DNA of 64,000 bases from Anthopleura xanthogrammica (taxonomy: Eukaryota > Cnidaria > Anthozoa > Actiniaria > Actiniidae): positions 15,093,357 through 15,157,356 of the forward strand of contig OZ025207.1 of the NCBI GenBank assembly GCA_964019055.1. The letters run 5' to 3'. The notes under the pieces were generated by a model. The model was not told where the DNA came from, ran no database searches, and saw only the letters and a program-made list of their open reading frames with translations. A program made the translations under genes and the position numbers. Within the stretch, counting starts at the first letter, position 1, and every line of letters begins with the position of its first letter. Below are positions 23,177 through 34,429 of the stretch, piece after piece.

Positions 23177-23723
23177 CAATATGGACTCACCTTGTTGCTG
23201 TATGAGTATTGACCTGATTATCAAGATGATAATTGATGTGGTAACCTGGTGATGACCCTGTGACCTTCATAACAATATGGACTCACCTTGTTGCTGTATG
23301 AGTATTGACCTGATTATCAAGATAATTGATGTGGTAACCTGGTAATGACCCTGTGACCTTTATAACAATATGGACTCACCTTGTTGCTGTATGAGTATAG
23401 ACCTGATTATCAAGATGATAATAGATGTGGTAACCTGGTGATGACCCTGTGACCTTCATTACAATATGGACTCACCTTGTTGCTGTATGAGTATTGACCT
23501 GATTATCAAGATGATAATTGATGTGCTGACCTGGTGATGACCCTGTGACCTTCATAACAATATGGACTCACCTTGTTGCTGTATGAGTATTGACCTGATT
23601 ATCAAGATGATAATTGATGTGCTGACCTGGTGATGACCCTGTGACCTTCATAACAATATGGACTCACCTTGTTGCTGTATGAGTATAGACCTGATTATCA
23701 AGGTGGTTAATTCATCATGGTAA
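23177..23723 (+). repeat. 96-bp tandem array, six copies, each with a 20-23-codon micro-ORF
   Basis: Copies start near 23177, 23273, 23366, 23462, 23558 and 23654. The spacing is 96 bases, except 93 between copies 2 and 3. Each copy has an ATG-to-stop frame: 23181-23252, 23277-23345, 23370-23441, 23466-23537, 23562-23633, and a diverged last one 23658-23723. All begin MDSPCCCMSIDLIIK; the first five end in TW followed by TGA or TAA. Spacers of 24 bases contain TGACCCTGTGACCTT. The array lies within exon 2 of the putative plus-strand transcript. Confidence 0.9.
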
Positions 23724-24045
23724 CCCTGTGGTAGAAGAAGATAATCCAACATGTTTCCTTTACCATGTTCCAAGGAGCAGCTTATTACTGATCATCAGGT
23801 ATGTAGTCTACTCTTGAAAACATTGTCATACATAACAGTTATATAATGGTTTTTAGTGGTATATGGCATGGAATTTACCCCACGTTTTACTTGTGTAAGC
23901 CATTTCATGATTTCGTCTGCCATTTTGAATTCTTCAGTCTTCAGATGAATTTGCATACAAGAAAACAGGTGTCCAGTGACATATTCCAATGTGTGCCACA
24001 AAAAAACTTTGTATGACTATTTTATCCCACAACAATGAAAATACT

Positions 24046-24246
24046 AGTCGTTTTTAGCTTGGGTATAATGTTTTCCCATTTCAGACCATGTGTCATTCTC
24101 TTGAGAATAAGATTCTTTGTTTGAATTGTATCAATATTCATGTGTCTTCTCATATGCAACCGTTAAACAAAGAAATCAAATTCTAGGGAATGAAACGTGG
24201 TCTGGAATGGAAAAACATTATGCCCTGGAAGCCAAAAAGGGCTATA
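24046..24246. mobile_element. MITE family A, copy in an intron of the putative 22.5-kb transcript
   Basis: TTTTTAGCTTGGGTATAATG at the left pairs with CATTATGCCCTGGAAGCCAA at the right. The arms carry CCCATTTCAGACCATGTGTC and its inverted partner, and the core TTCTTTGTTTGAATTGTATC is shared with the 2379 copy. Confidence 0.75.
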
Positions 24247-25378
24247 AACAAACAGGTGTGAAGTCAAACTACTTCCTACTGGATTCTTAGTAAAACAATT
24301 TGCCACCAAATATGAATTCAGTATATGACATCCATAATGTCCAAGTAATTTTTCTAGTATATTCATTAATGATTTGATGATTAACAATCATAACTTTTAA
24401 AATCATCTAAATGACTGAGGTTTCTAAACAGATTGTTTTTACGTTTTTCAACAGCTTGTCAGCCTTTCAAGCCAAGCATCAGGTTGTCATAGTGATGATG
24501 CTGTCAAGTTCTGGCCAGCAGATACATGACAGACAAGTAAGTCTAATTGAGCTATAAAATATATCATTTTACCATGGGCTCCACTGAACTGTGATTTCAT
24601 GTGAGAAAGAAACACCATGTTTCAGGCGACAAATATGTATGACTCCGCCCACAAAAACAAAGGAATGTGTTTATCAATCAGGCAGCATTTTGCATAGTAA
24701 TTTGTTTGTTTATATAAGATTTTAACAATCTCATTTTTTTCCCTATAGCTTTACCAAATCTGTCATATTCAGTTATACCAAGCTGTTGTGCTGCAAAGCC
24801 TTGTCAGATGATGCAGCACCACCAAGATCCAGTCAATCAGTAGTGAAGACAGGAATCATACACCGTATGTTAGATAACCTTTATAGCTGTTAATACGTAT
24901 TTTTCCCTCGTAAAATAAAGTTTATTGTATTGTATTGTATTGTACACCAAGGATTAGGACATCATGCTATCAAACTGAGTAATATGGTTCATAGTTAAAA
25001 TCTAGAAACATCAAGGAATTTCAATATTTCAAATATTCCCTAGGAATTAAAAAAAAAATGGTTTTCTAGGAATTTCACAAAAGATTATGAAAATCAAAAA
25101 TTTAACTTTTCTTAAAATGACAAAGCCAGTATTTCATAAAATTTCAACAACAAAAAAACCTGCCTAGGCCTGGGTTAAAGCTATATCTAGCATCATCTTA
25201 AATTACACAAAAAAAAACAAAAACACAAATTTCAACAAAAAGAGTTTGAAATGAGTAAGTAAATATTTTTTTTTAAATTCAGAGCTTTACCTAGGCCTAG
25301 GAGTAAAAATCTAGTATTAGTCAAGATCAAAAAAAAAATCTAGGACAAAGTCTAGGGATTAAAATAATTATCTTTTTA

Positions 25379-25903
25379 GGCTAGAGGACTGGTAAAACAC
25401 AGGGCTCAAAATAGAAAAAACATTGTGCAAGAAAGTAAATTTTGGCAGTAATATTCCTGTTACATATACCATTTTATTTTCAAAATTGCATTCCAAAATT
25501 ATTTTATCTTGATTTCAATCAGTAAATTTGGGTTTGCATGTTGGCTGCTATTTTGAGTCCTGCATATAAGTTTATTTCACAAGTACTTTTGTAGGAATGT
25601 TTTGTTCATGGTTTACAAATGAAACCATCTTGATTTAAAACTCTTTTCAGCACACTGCAATGACAGTGGGACTTCAGGCAACATTGTTTTATTCAAAAAC
25701 TACAAGTATAAATATTTCAGTATATTAAGATTGCCAGAAAGCTTTCATGATTTACTAAGATAAAGATTATTGACAATTTATTCAGTTATCTGAAGCTGAA
25801 GTCACTAAGGCTTCAGAACATTATTTCTTATCTCTAATATTTTCATTGAAAGACCATCAAAATATGTTGGAAAAAAATACTTAAAATTACCAGTCCTCTA
25901 GCC
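25379..25903. mobile_element. Element bounded by 17-bp perfect inverted repeats
   Basis: GGCTAGAGGACTGGTAA (25379-25395) is exactly inverted at 25887-25903. The interior is A/T-rich without coding capacity. It abuts the next inverted-repeat element with only three bases between. Confidence 0.6.
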
Positions 25904-25906
25904 TCA

Positions 25907-26209
25907 GATATTAGATATAGGAGAGTGTTTCACTAAAAAATTTGAAGATTCTTACTCCAAATTATTCTTATTCCTTAATTACCAAATTATCTAATTATCT
26001 AAAACTAAAAGATTTTTACAACTAGTAAAGGGTTCTCAGTAAAAACCAAATTCAAATCAAAGTCATTTTCTGTTTTGCCCAATTTTAATTTTTTTAAATT
26101 ATAAAATTTAATTTCAAAGAAATTAGTATTGGCTGTTATTTTAATATTTCTGTTCAAAATCTACTGAGAACCCTTCACTAGTTAGAAACACTCTCCTATA
26201 TCTAATATC
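25907..26209. mobile_element. Element bounded by 25-bp perfect inverted repeats
   Basis: 25907-25931 (GATATTAGATATAGGAGAGT...) is exactly inverted at 26185-26209. A second inner pair, ACTAGTAAAGGGTTCTCAGTA near 26021, is inverted near 26160-26182. It has the foldback MITE type of structure. Confidence 0.7.
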
Positions 26210-26262
26210 ATTATCATTTATTATCTTAACACCAGAAAAATGAAATACACTTCATACCTCCC

Positions 26263-26530
26263 ACGAGGTCCTATCAGCACCAAACAGAGAAGCTGCCCCA
26301 CCAGGCCAGGAAACCAATAAAGGTGGTACAACATTGCTGCTCTCGGCAGAGTCTAACCTTGAGGCCATGATCAGATGACTGCTCTGGTGATGAAGGTTGT
26401 CGGTAAGGATACCAGGTGATGGCCCTCTGCAGATTTCATGGGAGTGCGCCGGTGGCATGGATGCCAGTCACTGTGCAGGTTAGTGCAAGTAGGAGCAGAG
26501 GTAATCATATCTCACTGGTATTCATGGGTG
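26263..26530 (-). other. Exon-like segment, inverted paralogue of 29196-29484
   Basis: Minus strand: an acceptor-like CTCCTACTTGCACTAACCTGCACAG precedes a 68-codon open stretch (26458-26263, with DNLHHQSSHLIMASRLDS) and a donor-like GAG|GTATGA. The plus-strand segment 29196-29484 is a diverged inverted copy. Not recognised; no partner exons found. See findings. Confidence 0.35.
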
Positions 26531-28699
26531 TGTACAGCAGTGATAACTTTGGGGTGATGTGCTCAATAGACTTGCATAAGACACCATTCAGACTTCAATA
26601 CAAGTAGATTAACAACCTGGGAAGACTAGAAGTTGAATCATTTCTAGGTGACCTAATCTTGCGTTCAATGATGTTTGGCTAGACTGATACATGAGGATCT
26701 ATCATAGGATTGTAATTTAATAAGTTTTTTCACCAGCAAAATAAGACCTCAGTTTCTTTTCAAAAATAGCAATAACAAATCTGTCATTAAAAACTACATG
26801 TCTGTACAAATGAAAAATCTAAACCAAAGAAAAAACAATTGAACAATATAAAAAGTTTAGAAGCACGAAGAAAACAATAAAAAATGGACAACTTTTATTA
26901 AATGTTATGGTACCAATGTTACCACAACCTGAAAATAAGGATTAAAATATTACAAATTAAAGCAAAACAATTCTCCCTTAAATTTCTTAGATGAAACTGA
27001 GGTCTTAATAAAACCTTTGAATAATTAAGAAAATTATTTTTGACAACAAATCGTGCCTCATGCCTCATGTGACTACTTGAGGAGAAAGTTTAGATTTAAG
27101 AAGAATTACAAAAGCAAAAAACAAACTCCAAATTCAGAACAGAGCAACTACAGTAGCTGTATAAATTGACAATTAACTTTGAATAAATCAAAGTTTGAAG
27201 GTTATGACATTTGTCTTTCAAAAGTTACAGAAATTTGAATTGAAGCTCTTGCAATCATTTTGGACATATACCGGTAATTTATCGAAACTGGATCATTATT
27301 TCAATTTTTACCAAATTCATAATACATTATTCTGTGTGTGATACATGGAGTAATTTACTGATTGACTAGAGTTTAGAACAAATTTAGCTGTGCAGAATCA
27401 TGAAATATAATACATGAAAAGTGCAAACAAATACATCCAAGCCAAACAAGGCAAATGTGAAATGCAAAATGAATGAATAGAGGACAAGGTGAGCCATCAA
27501 AGAATGGCATTCAAACACCATACCTCACAATCAAGAAACAACTACACTTGAATGGAATGAAACTATTATTACAAGTAAAACCAAGAGTTGTTTTACTATG
27601 AATTATGTCCAAAGCACTTGTATTATATGCACAAGCTGTCCAAAAACCAAAGTGTCTCAAATACATTTGATCCAAATTAACAACTATTGTATATATACGT
27701 TTTCTTATAAATTGCCTTGAATTTGGCACTGTCAATTTTTATACATGTAGTTGCTTGCAATTTAATTCAAAATTGAAAATCAATATTTGAAATGAATTTT
27801 GTCATTTTATCTCGGCCCTTTTACTTCTCATAAGAAGTTTTTTGCTGGTAAAAAAACTCATCTTAGGAAATAAGATAAGCTACAAATCTTAAATACATGA
27901 CTAGGACTAAGAATAAGACTAAGGCTTTACCTATCCTCCCTCATCAGTAAACAAAATAAGAGCCTAGTGCTACCATATATAAGAGTTCTAACAACCATCT
28001 ATAGGCTAGTCCCCTTGAAGTAAAAATTGATAGAGTGAATTTGGTATCAGCTGGAGTAACTTGCGGCCAGTTACTCACAAACATTGATTTTGGTGATCTG
28101 TTCATGTCGTTCATGTCACAGTCCAAACAAAATGTGATCGTACGACTAAATCATACATTAGCACATACTGAATCCACTCTGTAGTCATTTCTAAACTAAA
28201 GTGATAATAATAGGAACAGCTCCCTTAGCAGTGCTTTGATCCAGTAATTGTACAACTAAATTGTGCATCATGCACTTACCAAATCCATGCTGAAGTCATT
28301 TCTCGACTAGTGTCACTTACTGAATCCACTCTGAAATCATTTCTAAACTAAAGTGATAATAATAGGAACAGCTCCCTTAGCAGTGATTTTCCTTGATCAG
28401 TAACTTTAAACGTGTTTGTATTTCATGATGACATCACCAGGCAAAGTACCATGAAAACTGTACCCTGTGTGTGGTTTCACATTGATTGGCTGGAGAAAGG
28501 AGAAAAACTGCATAAAATTAAGAAAAATTAAAAGTCAGAAAACAAAACAGTTGAGTTTGAAATGACATTCTCAGATTTTGGCACTTACTTGAAAATATTG
28601 TATTTCTGTTTTCGCCATTCAAATTATGGTTTTTGATGTGATGTCTTTATGATATGGTAACATAATATCCCAGTTCCCTAGAGATTGGTTGAATAAATT

Positions 28700-28945
28700 A
28701 ATATAATTAGATCCAGTCCCCTTGCAGACTCTGAATACATTTATACTTCATTGAATAAATTATAGACCCAGTCCCTTAGCAGACTCTGAATACATTAATA
28801 CTTCATTGAATAAATTATAGACCCAGTCCCTTAGCAGACTCTGAATACATTAATACTTCATTGAATAAATTATAGACCCAGTCCCTTAGTAGACTATGAA
28901 TACATTGATATTTATTGAATAAATTATAGACCCAGTCCCTTAGCA
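28700..28945. repeat. 55-bp tandem repeat, about 4.5 copies
   Basis: CAGTCCC(T/C)TAGCAGACTCTGAA with ATTGAATAAATTATAGACCC recurs at spacing 54-55 bases. A related CTCCCTTAGCAGTG segment is duplicated just upstream (28180-28240 and 28320-28390). Confidence 0.85.
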
Positions 28946-29195
28946 GAAGACATAATAGGCCTTAGTCCTCTAGGGAAACATAAATTAATGGTTCAAGAAG
29001 GGTGAGAGTCTAGGTTAGCTTTTCATATTAAATTACATGTTGGTAGTTTCCTTTTCGGGATAGACCAGCTCATTTTTCACAAGTTTAGTAGCCTAGAAAC
29101 TTCGTTATTTTAGTCTTCGCAAACCAGGTTGATAATCACATACACTTTATGGAAGTCTGAATACCAATAAAGTCTATTAATCACACCACTCTGAG

Positions 29196-29484
29196 ATATA
29201 CATCACTGTTGTGCAGTAAAACCTATGGGCAGTGGGGTATGGTTATCTTGTAAGACTCCTACTTGCACCAACCCTCACAGTACAAAGGCTGGCTTTGCCA
29301 TCAAGGTACTTTCACGAGTCTGTATGGGGTTTCAGAGTCTGATATCCCTATTGACGATCTTCACTATCAGAGTAGCCACCTGGTTGTGGTTTCATAAGAT
29401 GGCTCTTGTTGGGACAGTAAGTACTGTCTGGTCCTGGTCTACTGGGGTAGTGAGACTTGGTGCTGGTAGGACCTCGGGGAGGTA
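29196..29484 (+). other. Exon-like segment, inverted paralogue of 26263-26530
   Basis: Plus strand: acceptor-like CTCCTACTTGCACCAACCCTCACAG, then a frame containing DDLHYQSSHLVVVS that stops at TAA, and GAG|GTATTT at the right. The opposite strand has an open frame ending GYSDSEDRQ, but substitution phase favours the plus frame. Confidence 0.3.
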
Positions 29485-29954
29485 TTTTTTTTTGCAAGTC
29501 CAAAAGGGGCATGGAGAGGGTAAAGATGGAATTCATTAAAAAACACAGGAAAACCACTAAGTCCAAAATCTAACTTTACTTCAAACACAACACAACCAAT
29601 ATTATATATATATATTACAAGACAGAAAAATTTAAGGCAAAAAATTTCAAAGTCCAAAAAACCTACCAAGTCAGCAAACACCAAGTACCACGTCTGAAAA
29701 CAAAAGTGAAACATTTTCCAAGTCCCCATTTTGCAATCTTACCAAAAATCCCTAAGTCCATCGGTCTTAGCCCTGAAAATCTAAAAGGTACAAGTATGCC
29801 ATAACAATATTGTTTACCCTCCCAAACCCAAGACATTTTATACCCTCCCCCCAATAAAACACTCCCCTCCCCCCTTACAAGTGTTTCCCTCCCCCCAGTA
29901 TTATGCTTGACCCCCTCCCAAATATCATGTTTATCCCCCCTCCCCCTATTTGAA

Positions 29955-30332
29955 TTAAACCCAGTTGTAATTGACCACGAAAATTTTTTTTTTCAAAGTG
30001 CAAACAAAAGTAATATGCCATTATAAGTCTTAATGTTTTGGTAGACAGGTTTGAAATGTACTGCACTTTTTGCAGCAAATCAGATTCTCAAAGCGTTTCT
30101 GCATCTTTGAATTTTTTCATTCTTTTTTTGTAACTTTAATTATAGAGTGATTTTACTTCAAGAAGTATCTTGGAGCCAAACAAAGTAAGATCATAGTATT
30201 CATTTTATTGGCAAATCATTGGGAGTGACTTGTGATACTATGATAGCATAAACGATAGAATACAACAATGCCAAACAAATATATTCAATTGAAGTAAAAT
30301 CACTCTGCACAGTCAATTACAACTGGGTTTAA
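29955..30332. mobile_element. Element bounded by 21-bp perfect inverted repeats
   Basis: 29955-29975 (TTAAACCCAGTTGTAATTGA...) is inverted at 30312-30332. Inside, AGAGTGATTTTACTTCAA near 30146 is inverted near 30289. No coding frame. Confidence 0.6.
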
Positions 30333-33300
30333 CTTAATCTTTCCATGAAATCAAGGACAACAGAGGACTCAGAGAACAGAGTGTGTGTATGTGTGTGGTA
30401 TTGGTGATCATTTGAGGCATGCTAGCAAAGCTTGAATAACCCTAATATCATAAACTAGGAGCAACTTACTAAAGTGTATGAAGAATGCAGCAGTTTAATC
30501 ACCAACAATGCATTTTCAATTTTTTCTCATAGAAGTATTGCCTTTTGCAAATTAGTTGAACATTTTTAATGGAATGTGCATGTAACAAAATTCCAGTGAT
30601 CCTGAGATACATCCAGTAAAAGTTTCCCAAAAAGTAATTTTAAAGTTAACTGTCCTTGAAAAAGGGTAGAGTGCAAACAAAAAAAGCATGAAATAAACAA
30701 GCAAAATAGCCTCCCTGTCCAGTGTTCATCTAGTTCATTTTTACTAAAAAAAATCGACAATTTTTTCCAAAAAATGTAAAAAATAAATACTTATTTTGTT
30801 TGCCCTCTACCAAGTCATTTGCAGCATGCCTCAAATGAATTTGATGATTGGTATGTGTTGTTCACCCCTCCCCTTGTCTTAATATTTTTATTTCTCAATA
30901 ATCACAGGAAACATATTGTATTGGGATGGATTTTCTGGCTGGTTGGTGTGTGATTATTAATCATTATGATAGGATAAACCATTAAGGAAAAATTATGTGC
31001 ATCATAATAACAACCTGAACAGGAGAGGAAACAGGAGAGTCCAAAACAAGATTAACGACAACACATCCAAGGATGCGAGTGCCAATAGGATTATTCAATT
31101 TAACCCATGAATAAGAACCCATGAATAAGTATGGTACCAGTGACAAGTCTACGAATGCATACCCACAGTCCAAATAGGTGCTTTGACACAATACGCGTAG
31201 CCAATTAGAATGCATGATTTGAAATCAATTTTTTAATCCAGGGCTCACTTAAAAATTGCTTTTTGGTCCATGTCCTCCAAATATTTTTTTTTCATTATTT
31301 TAAAATTCATATCCTTTGCTTGAAGTCACTCCTCAAGCTTTATAGGTGAAGTTGATTTTCAGTTATAATTGATCTCACAGCTGCCAATCTTTGCAATCAG
31401 TGTATGAATGACAGAAACAAAAATGACAGACATAATCTGGCTTAGCCTGGGCCTGACCTATCACACTATTTTTCGTTTTTGTAATGGTTGATTTTGTGAG
31501 AAAAAAAGTCAAGTTAACCAAAACAATATTGAATATAGAAACAGTGACAAAAGGAGTAGGTGCCAAATTACCATACTTAGGATAAATGCATCTTTTACCT
31601 GCCAATCAATGCTGAAAATCCCAATTACAAAAGCCAATTTCAAAGACCCTACTACAACAAACTGTTGTCAAGTCTCACTACCTCTTCACTGAAATTCATT
31701 ATTACAAAATAGTTTTGCAACTATTCACTGCTTGCTCTATAGGAATTTAAAACTGATATATATGGACCTTAACCAGAAATTCTATAGTTTAAATATTAGG
31801 GTGCGAGAGAACTCCTGATTCTTACCTGAGAATGTCTTAATTTTGATGAATAGTTTAAACAACCTTTTTTTTTTAGCACTCTTTACTTACCTAGGCCTGC
31901 TGCACACTTTTGGAACATAAAAATTAATGCAAATTCTCAAATTCTTATCATTTTAAGAATAAAGTGCCAATTTTCTATCCTAAAAACTTTTGAACAGTTT
32001 GTATAGAGACTACACTATGTAACACAAGCTGCTTCATAAAAAAAAGCCAGTAAATTAAGCTGAAAACAAGCAATGAAATTACCAGTTGGAGTGTTTTTCT
32101 ATACTTAGCTAGTTTTTTTTTTTTCTGGCCTCCCTGGCGCAATTCCAAATTTATTAAGTTTACTAAGTTTACTAAGTCAATAAAATCGATTTTGTCCTTT
32201 GACTGACCCAAGGTCAATGTTAATATATAATCAGCAATAAGAGGCTCCTACAATACACAGACAGATTGTTAATAACTTAACTCTGCAAACACATGAATCA
32301 AAGTGGCAAGGTGTCAAGACCAAATGCAAGTAGAAGCAAATAAACAATAATTATTGACATTGCAGTATATTGTCCAATTGATTATAATTTAACTTGTTCA
32401 TTTCACTCTCACTTTAATAGTACAGTTCTTACAGCTTCATAGAAAACTGAATGAATAGTTCTACACATGCTCAAACCTTGCGAGTATCATTTATATGCAA
32501 AATGGGTTCTTGAAAATAGTTGTCAGGCAAACTATTTTGATTAAAGAGTTTTGTTTCATTAAGCTGAGCTCCAGCTCCAATTTTCCAAGCTACAAAAAAA
32601 ACACCTAATACTTATATTTTGATGGTTTTCAAATTCTTCATGTAATGTAAGGAATATTAGCTTAATTTATAACTAAAAAAAAGACAAAGCAACAGCATTG
32701 AGTACATGAACTACAACTGATAGCCAAAAGTGAATCAACTGAAATACTACGCCCTGACTTAGCGCTAAGCTTTAGTGGTAGTCACAACAGTAAACAACAA
32801 TCCAGGGGCACAAGGAAGCCCTTGTGTATATGTCTAACTGCGATTCTCAATATTCTGCAAACTCTGTAGACTTCCATATAAGTAGATTATTATATTTGTT
32901 TGTTAAATGTACCGACTCATTAGTTTTGACTGACAGCAATGAAAAAACAATTTCACAACCAGCCATAGAATTGTTTGAGTTTGCAGAATATTGAGAATTG
33001 CAGTAAGAAAGACATCATTGTTGTACAGGTCTCTTTTTACCATCAAAGCAAATTTCCAATTAAAATCCAACAATGATGAAAACCTAAAACATAACAGGTA
33101 AGCAACAAGTAATAGAGGAAAGACATCAAATGTACAACACAGAAATTAGCTCCTGGAAATAGCACAAGCCTTACAGCATTTATCCCATAACGTTGCCAGT
33201 TGTGGTAGGATATTATAGTGAATGCACTCTTGTAATTATAGTTTCCTACTGACTTAATTCTCTCAATGTAATTGTGATGTATTCTGATAATGACAAAGAC

Positions 33301-33683
33301 TAGAGGGGGGGATGTCTGCAAATGCTTGTAGTCTGTAGCAACATTTGCTGAAAATGGCTATTTCCACTATTGCAAAAAACAATTCAAAATTCAATTCAAA
33401 ATTAGCCTCAAAAATGCAGGTTCCTAAACTATCTGGTAACAAGTGCATGAGCATGTTACACGTTCTAGTATCAAAAATATATAGATTTGCACTAAGAGTA
33501 CTAACATAGAAGGAATCAGCTATCTTAGAAAATATGATGGCTACACTTTACCAAAACCTAACTGAGATCTACCCTGGTATCAAAGGTAATCAAATGTAAT
33601 TTTCTTATAGTTGGAGGATATTAAATTGGTTTGTGATGTCAGCAACATTAATAATAAACAAAGCCTTTGCTGCAGAGTTCCAT

Positions 33684-34001
33684 ATTACAAACTGCGGCAT
33701 GCTTTGTCTGAAGATTACTATCCCTTCTGTGGTTGGTATTGCACATAGTAATTGCTTACATTATACTCATCTCTCATATACTAACACCTGTCTACAGTGA
33801 AATACTTACCTCTGGTGTACTTCTAGATTCAATCAATACAGGATACAGGTAAGTAATTGATGTGAGATAGGTAATCACACTGATAACTGTAGAATTTTTT
33901 AGGTACTATTGTACAGATATTATGAAATCTATTCTGGTATAAAAATCTTTGTAGGGCATACAATTTTGACTAATATTAGTAGGTAAAGTAGAACATACTA
34001 A
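33684..34001. repeat. Left arm of a 320-bp inverted repeat pair
   Basis: About 90% identical, by eye, to the reverse complement of 38925-39240. The most conserved part (TACACCAGAGGTAAGTATTT in one strand sense) has GTAAGT donors facing outward on both strands. Spacer about 4.9 kb. Confidence 0.85.
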
Positions 34002-34429
34002 ATCAAATAAAGGAACAATTTATATCAATAGATTAATAATACTTTAATATCTAGTTGAATAATGCATCATAAAAATTATGTTATATTATTTAACTTGAGT
34101 TTAAAAAGTTATGAAAAGTAAAGTTTAATCAGGTTGCATCCTGAATGTTTTAACTTTTCAGCATTCAAAAAAAGTTTTTTTTTTCTAAAATAATATCATT
34201 TGTATTTATGTGGTAATTAGAGCATGATCAACCATCATCAGAATAAACCCAGAAAAACCTCCCATATTGATCTCAGTTGATCAAAAATCAGAGGAAAAAT
34301 TAAGTTACTGTAAAATTGAGGGCTTTTCAATTGACATCAGTTGTGGCACCAATAAAATCTGTGCTGGTATTTTCTGTTGTCTCATAAATTATATGCTTCC
34401 TGTGCTAGGGTGGCTAGCACCTTTGACCT

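Larger units (their letters stand above)
22500..24935 (+). ncRNA. Putative four-exon spliced transcript without a long reading frame
   Basis: Four exon-like blocks have consensus splice sites on the plus strand. Exon 1 ends at 22593 (AAG|GTAAGA; its start is unknown, so the left boundary here is nominal). Exon 2 is 22972-23798 (TTGCAG before, CAG|GTATGT after). Exon 3 is 24455-24536 (TTTTTCAACAG before, CAA|GTAAGT after). Exon 4 starts at 24749 (CCCTATAG before), with a possible GTATGT donor after 24864. If that donor is not used, an AATAAA at 24914 could end the RNA. Reading frames do not join across exons 3 and 4, so a conventional protein is unlikely. Exon 2 carries the 96-bp tandem array described separately. 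The call rests on splice consensus only. Confidence 0.4.
24936..34429. other. AT-rich region without a confident gene
   Basis: Contains inverted-repeat elements (25379, 25907, 29955), the exon-like inverted pair (26263, 29196), the 55-bp tandem repeat and the left 320-bp arm. It could be intronic to the gene whose first exon is at 42794, but no exon of it was identified. Confidence 0.5.

Noticed and set aside
29225..29729. Overlapping frames on both strands, including a minus frame ending GYSDSEDRQ
   Set aside because: That frame looked like a C-terminal exon, but differences from the inverted copy at 26.3 kb fall at its second codon positions, which favours the opposite strand.
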